A stretch of DNA of 64,000 bases, from NCBI RefSeq assembly GCF_027186265.1, contig NZ_CP114176.1, positions 3,472,001-3,536,000 on the forward strand, given 5' to 3'. This DNA comes from Lentibacillus daqui (GTDB lineage: Bacteria > Bacillota > Bacilli > Bacillales > Amphibacillaceae). Each line of letters starts with the position of its first letter. Within the stretch, counting starts at the first letter, position 1. Made by a program: the position numbers and the translations under genes. Under the pieces are notes generated by a model. It was not told where the DNA came from. It did not search any database and saw only the letters and a list, made by a program, of their open reading frames with translations. This document shows, piece by piece, positions 63,407-64,000 of this stretch.

Positions 63407-63432
63407 CTCGATATTTCCCGGGAAATGTCGAG
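63407..63432. repeat. 26-bp near-perfect palindrome after ligD
   Basis: CTCGATATTTCC then CGGGAAATGTCGAG is symmetrical about CCCGGG except one A/G pair (T-G in RNA). It lies 25 bp past the ligD stop. No T run follows, so it is not a standard terminator. Confidence 0.7.
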
Positions 63433-63495
63433 GAAATATAACGTGTTAGATTCCGATTGTACAGTGAGGTGAACTGATAGCGGCAGCAAGTTGAC

Positions 63496-63544
63496 TATCA
63501 ACCGGTATGCCTGGGATATCAGCCCAAATCATTAAACTATCACA
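63496..63544. repeat. Short 21-bp-period array, TATCA core
   Basis: TATCAACC at 63496, TATCAGCC at 63517 and TATCACA at 63538, each 21 bp apart. Same core as the 28.2-kb array. It directly precedes the terminator between the convergent ligD and tcyP genes. Confidence 0.55.
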
Positions 63545-63576
63545 AAATGGCCGCTTCCTCTCAGAAGCGGCCATTT
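63545..63576. terminator. tcyP / ligD bidirectional terminator
   Basis: AAATGGCCGCTTC (63545-63557) pairs with GAAGCGGCCATTT (63564-63576) around a 6-nt loop. Confidence 0.85.
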
Positions 63577-63578
63577 CC

Positions 63579-64000
63579 TTAAATAGCTATATCTTTTTCA
63601 ATTGCTGTTTTATCATTAAATGTTTTTAGATTTAATTTTCCCAGAATACGTGAAGTCAGTGTTCCTGATAATATCGAGTCATTGACGTTTAGTGCAGTAC
63701 GGCCCATATCGATCAGTGCTTCAATGGAAATTAACAACCCAGCGAGTCCGACTGGCAACCCCATCGAAGAAAGCACGATGATAGCTGCAAATGTTGCACC
63801 GCCGCCAACACCGGCTACACCAAACGAACTGATGCCAACAATTAAGACCAGCTTGGCAATGAATCCGAATGTAAATGGATCAATGCCGGCAGATGGTGCA
63901 ATCATGATCGCCAGCATCGCCGGGTATAAACCTGCACAACCATTTTGACCAATGGTGGCACCAAATGATGCGGACATGTTAGCAATACCTTCATGTACAC
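63579..64000 (-). CDS. tcyP: L-cystine transporter TcyP, C-terminal part
   Basis: The last 140 residues of a dicarboxylate/amino-acid:cation symporter. VHEGIANMSASFGATIGQNGCAGLYPAM (in pieces: EGIANMSASFGAT, IGQNGCAGLYPAM), GVGGGATFAAIIVLSS, IEALIDMGRTALNV and ILSGTLTSRILGKLN match the C-terminus of Bacillus TcyP. The frame is open to the window edge, so the gene start lies beyond base 64000. Sulfur-starvation regulation is expected. Confidence 0.9.
   Translation of the reverse strand, partial: VHEGIANMSASFGATIGQNGCAGLYPAMLAIMIAPSAGIDPFTFGFIAKLVLIVGISSFGVAGVGGGATFAAIIVLSSMGLPVGLAGLLISIEALIDMGRTALNVNDSILSGTLTSRILGKLNLKTFNDKTAIEKDIAI

Noticed and set aside
1..64000. tRNA or rRNA genes
   Set aside because: No cloverleaf or rRNA-like sequence was recognised in the intergenic regions, though a dedicated tRNA scan was not possible.

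Overview
The window is low-GC Firmicute DNA, most likely from a spore-forming, halotolerant member of the Bacillaceae (Lentibacillus/Virgibacillus/Oceanobacillus-like; the genus is an inference). The backbone gene order tdk - rpmE - rho - murA - fsa/tal - spo0F - pyrG - rpoE(delta) - fatty-acid oxidation genes - argS - ywiB - pbpG - ywhD - ywgA - ywfO - lipL - pta - hemQ - gerQ - ywdK - ywdI is the B. subtilis ywd/ywf/ywh/ywi/ywj region. spo0F, gerQ and the ku/ligD pair support an endospore former.

Region 1 (1-19.2 kb, all on the minus strand) is a complete type VIIb secretion (ESX/Yuk) locus in Staphylococcus-like order: esxA, esaA, essA, esaB, essB, essC. It is followed by two small helical targeting partners (YwqH/YwqI-like), an intact LXG effector with a glycine-rich hydrophobic C-terminus, a five-helix DUF443 membrane protein (probable immunity) and a DUF4176 protein. 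Beyond an IS1182 insertion lies a decayed second cassette: an LXG pseudogene carrying a 259-bp IS21-end element with a target duplication, an intact multi-helix membrane protein, a frameshifted DUF4176 gene, an orphan toxin tail and a second DUF443 gene that runs off the window. Toxin genes have died while the candidate immunity genes stay open.

Region 2 (19.5-28 kb) holds housekeeping and regulatory genes: tdk, type B L31, rho, murA, transaldolase-like aldolase, spo0F-like, pyrG with a recognisable promoter and GGGC-type reiterative-transcription attenuator, and rpoE.

Region 3 (28.5-39.5 kb) is a minus-strand short-chain/branched acyl-CoA operon: fadF, thiolase, 3-hydroxyacyl-CoA dehydrogenase, two acyl-CoA dehydrogenases, a FadR-like TetR regulator and the fused isobutyryl-CoA mutase icmF. 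A palindrome like the Bacillus FadR box lies upstream of fadF.

Region 4 (39.9-64 kb) holds argS, a class A PBP, a YhfC membrane protease-like protein, lipL, pta, hemQ, spore coat gerQ, several small conserved genes, an ABC1 kinase with a phasin-like protein, a YjiH transporter-like protein, an NAD-dependent epimerase/reductase with an acyltransferase, the two-gene NHEJ system (ku and ligD, divergent) and the 3' part of tcyP.

Two kinds of unexplained non-coding structure stand out. (a) At least six intergenic arrays have a 21-bp period (28.2, 35.9, 39.75, 49.6, 54.6 and 63.5 kb), each with its own unit; one is 11 perfect copies, and another keeps a GGTYGAT core nine times at exactly 21-bp steps while the spacer diverges. 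(b) A compact structured element (stem 1 - GTT - stem 2 - GCAAA - stem 2' - G[G/T]TTTTA - stem 1') occurs four times with compensatory stem changes, embedded in three larger, mutually different repeats at 14.0, 32.5 and 53.1 kb. No rRNA, tRNA or CRISPR array was seen.
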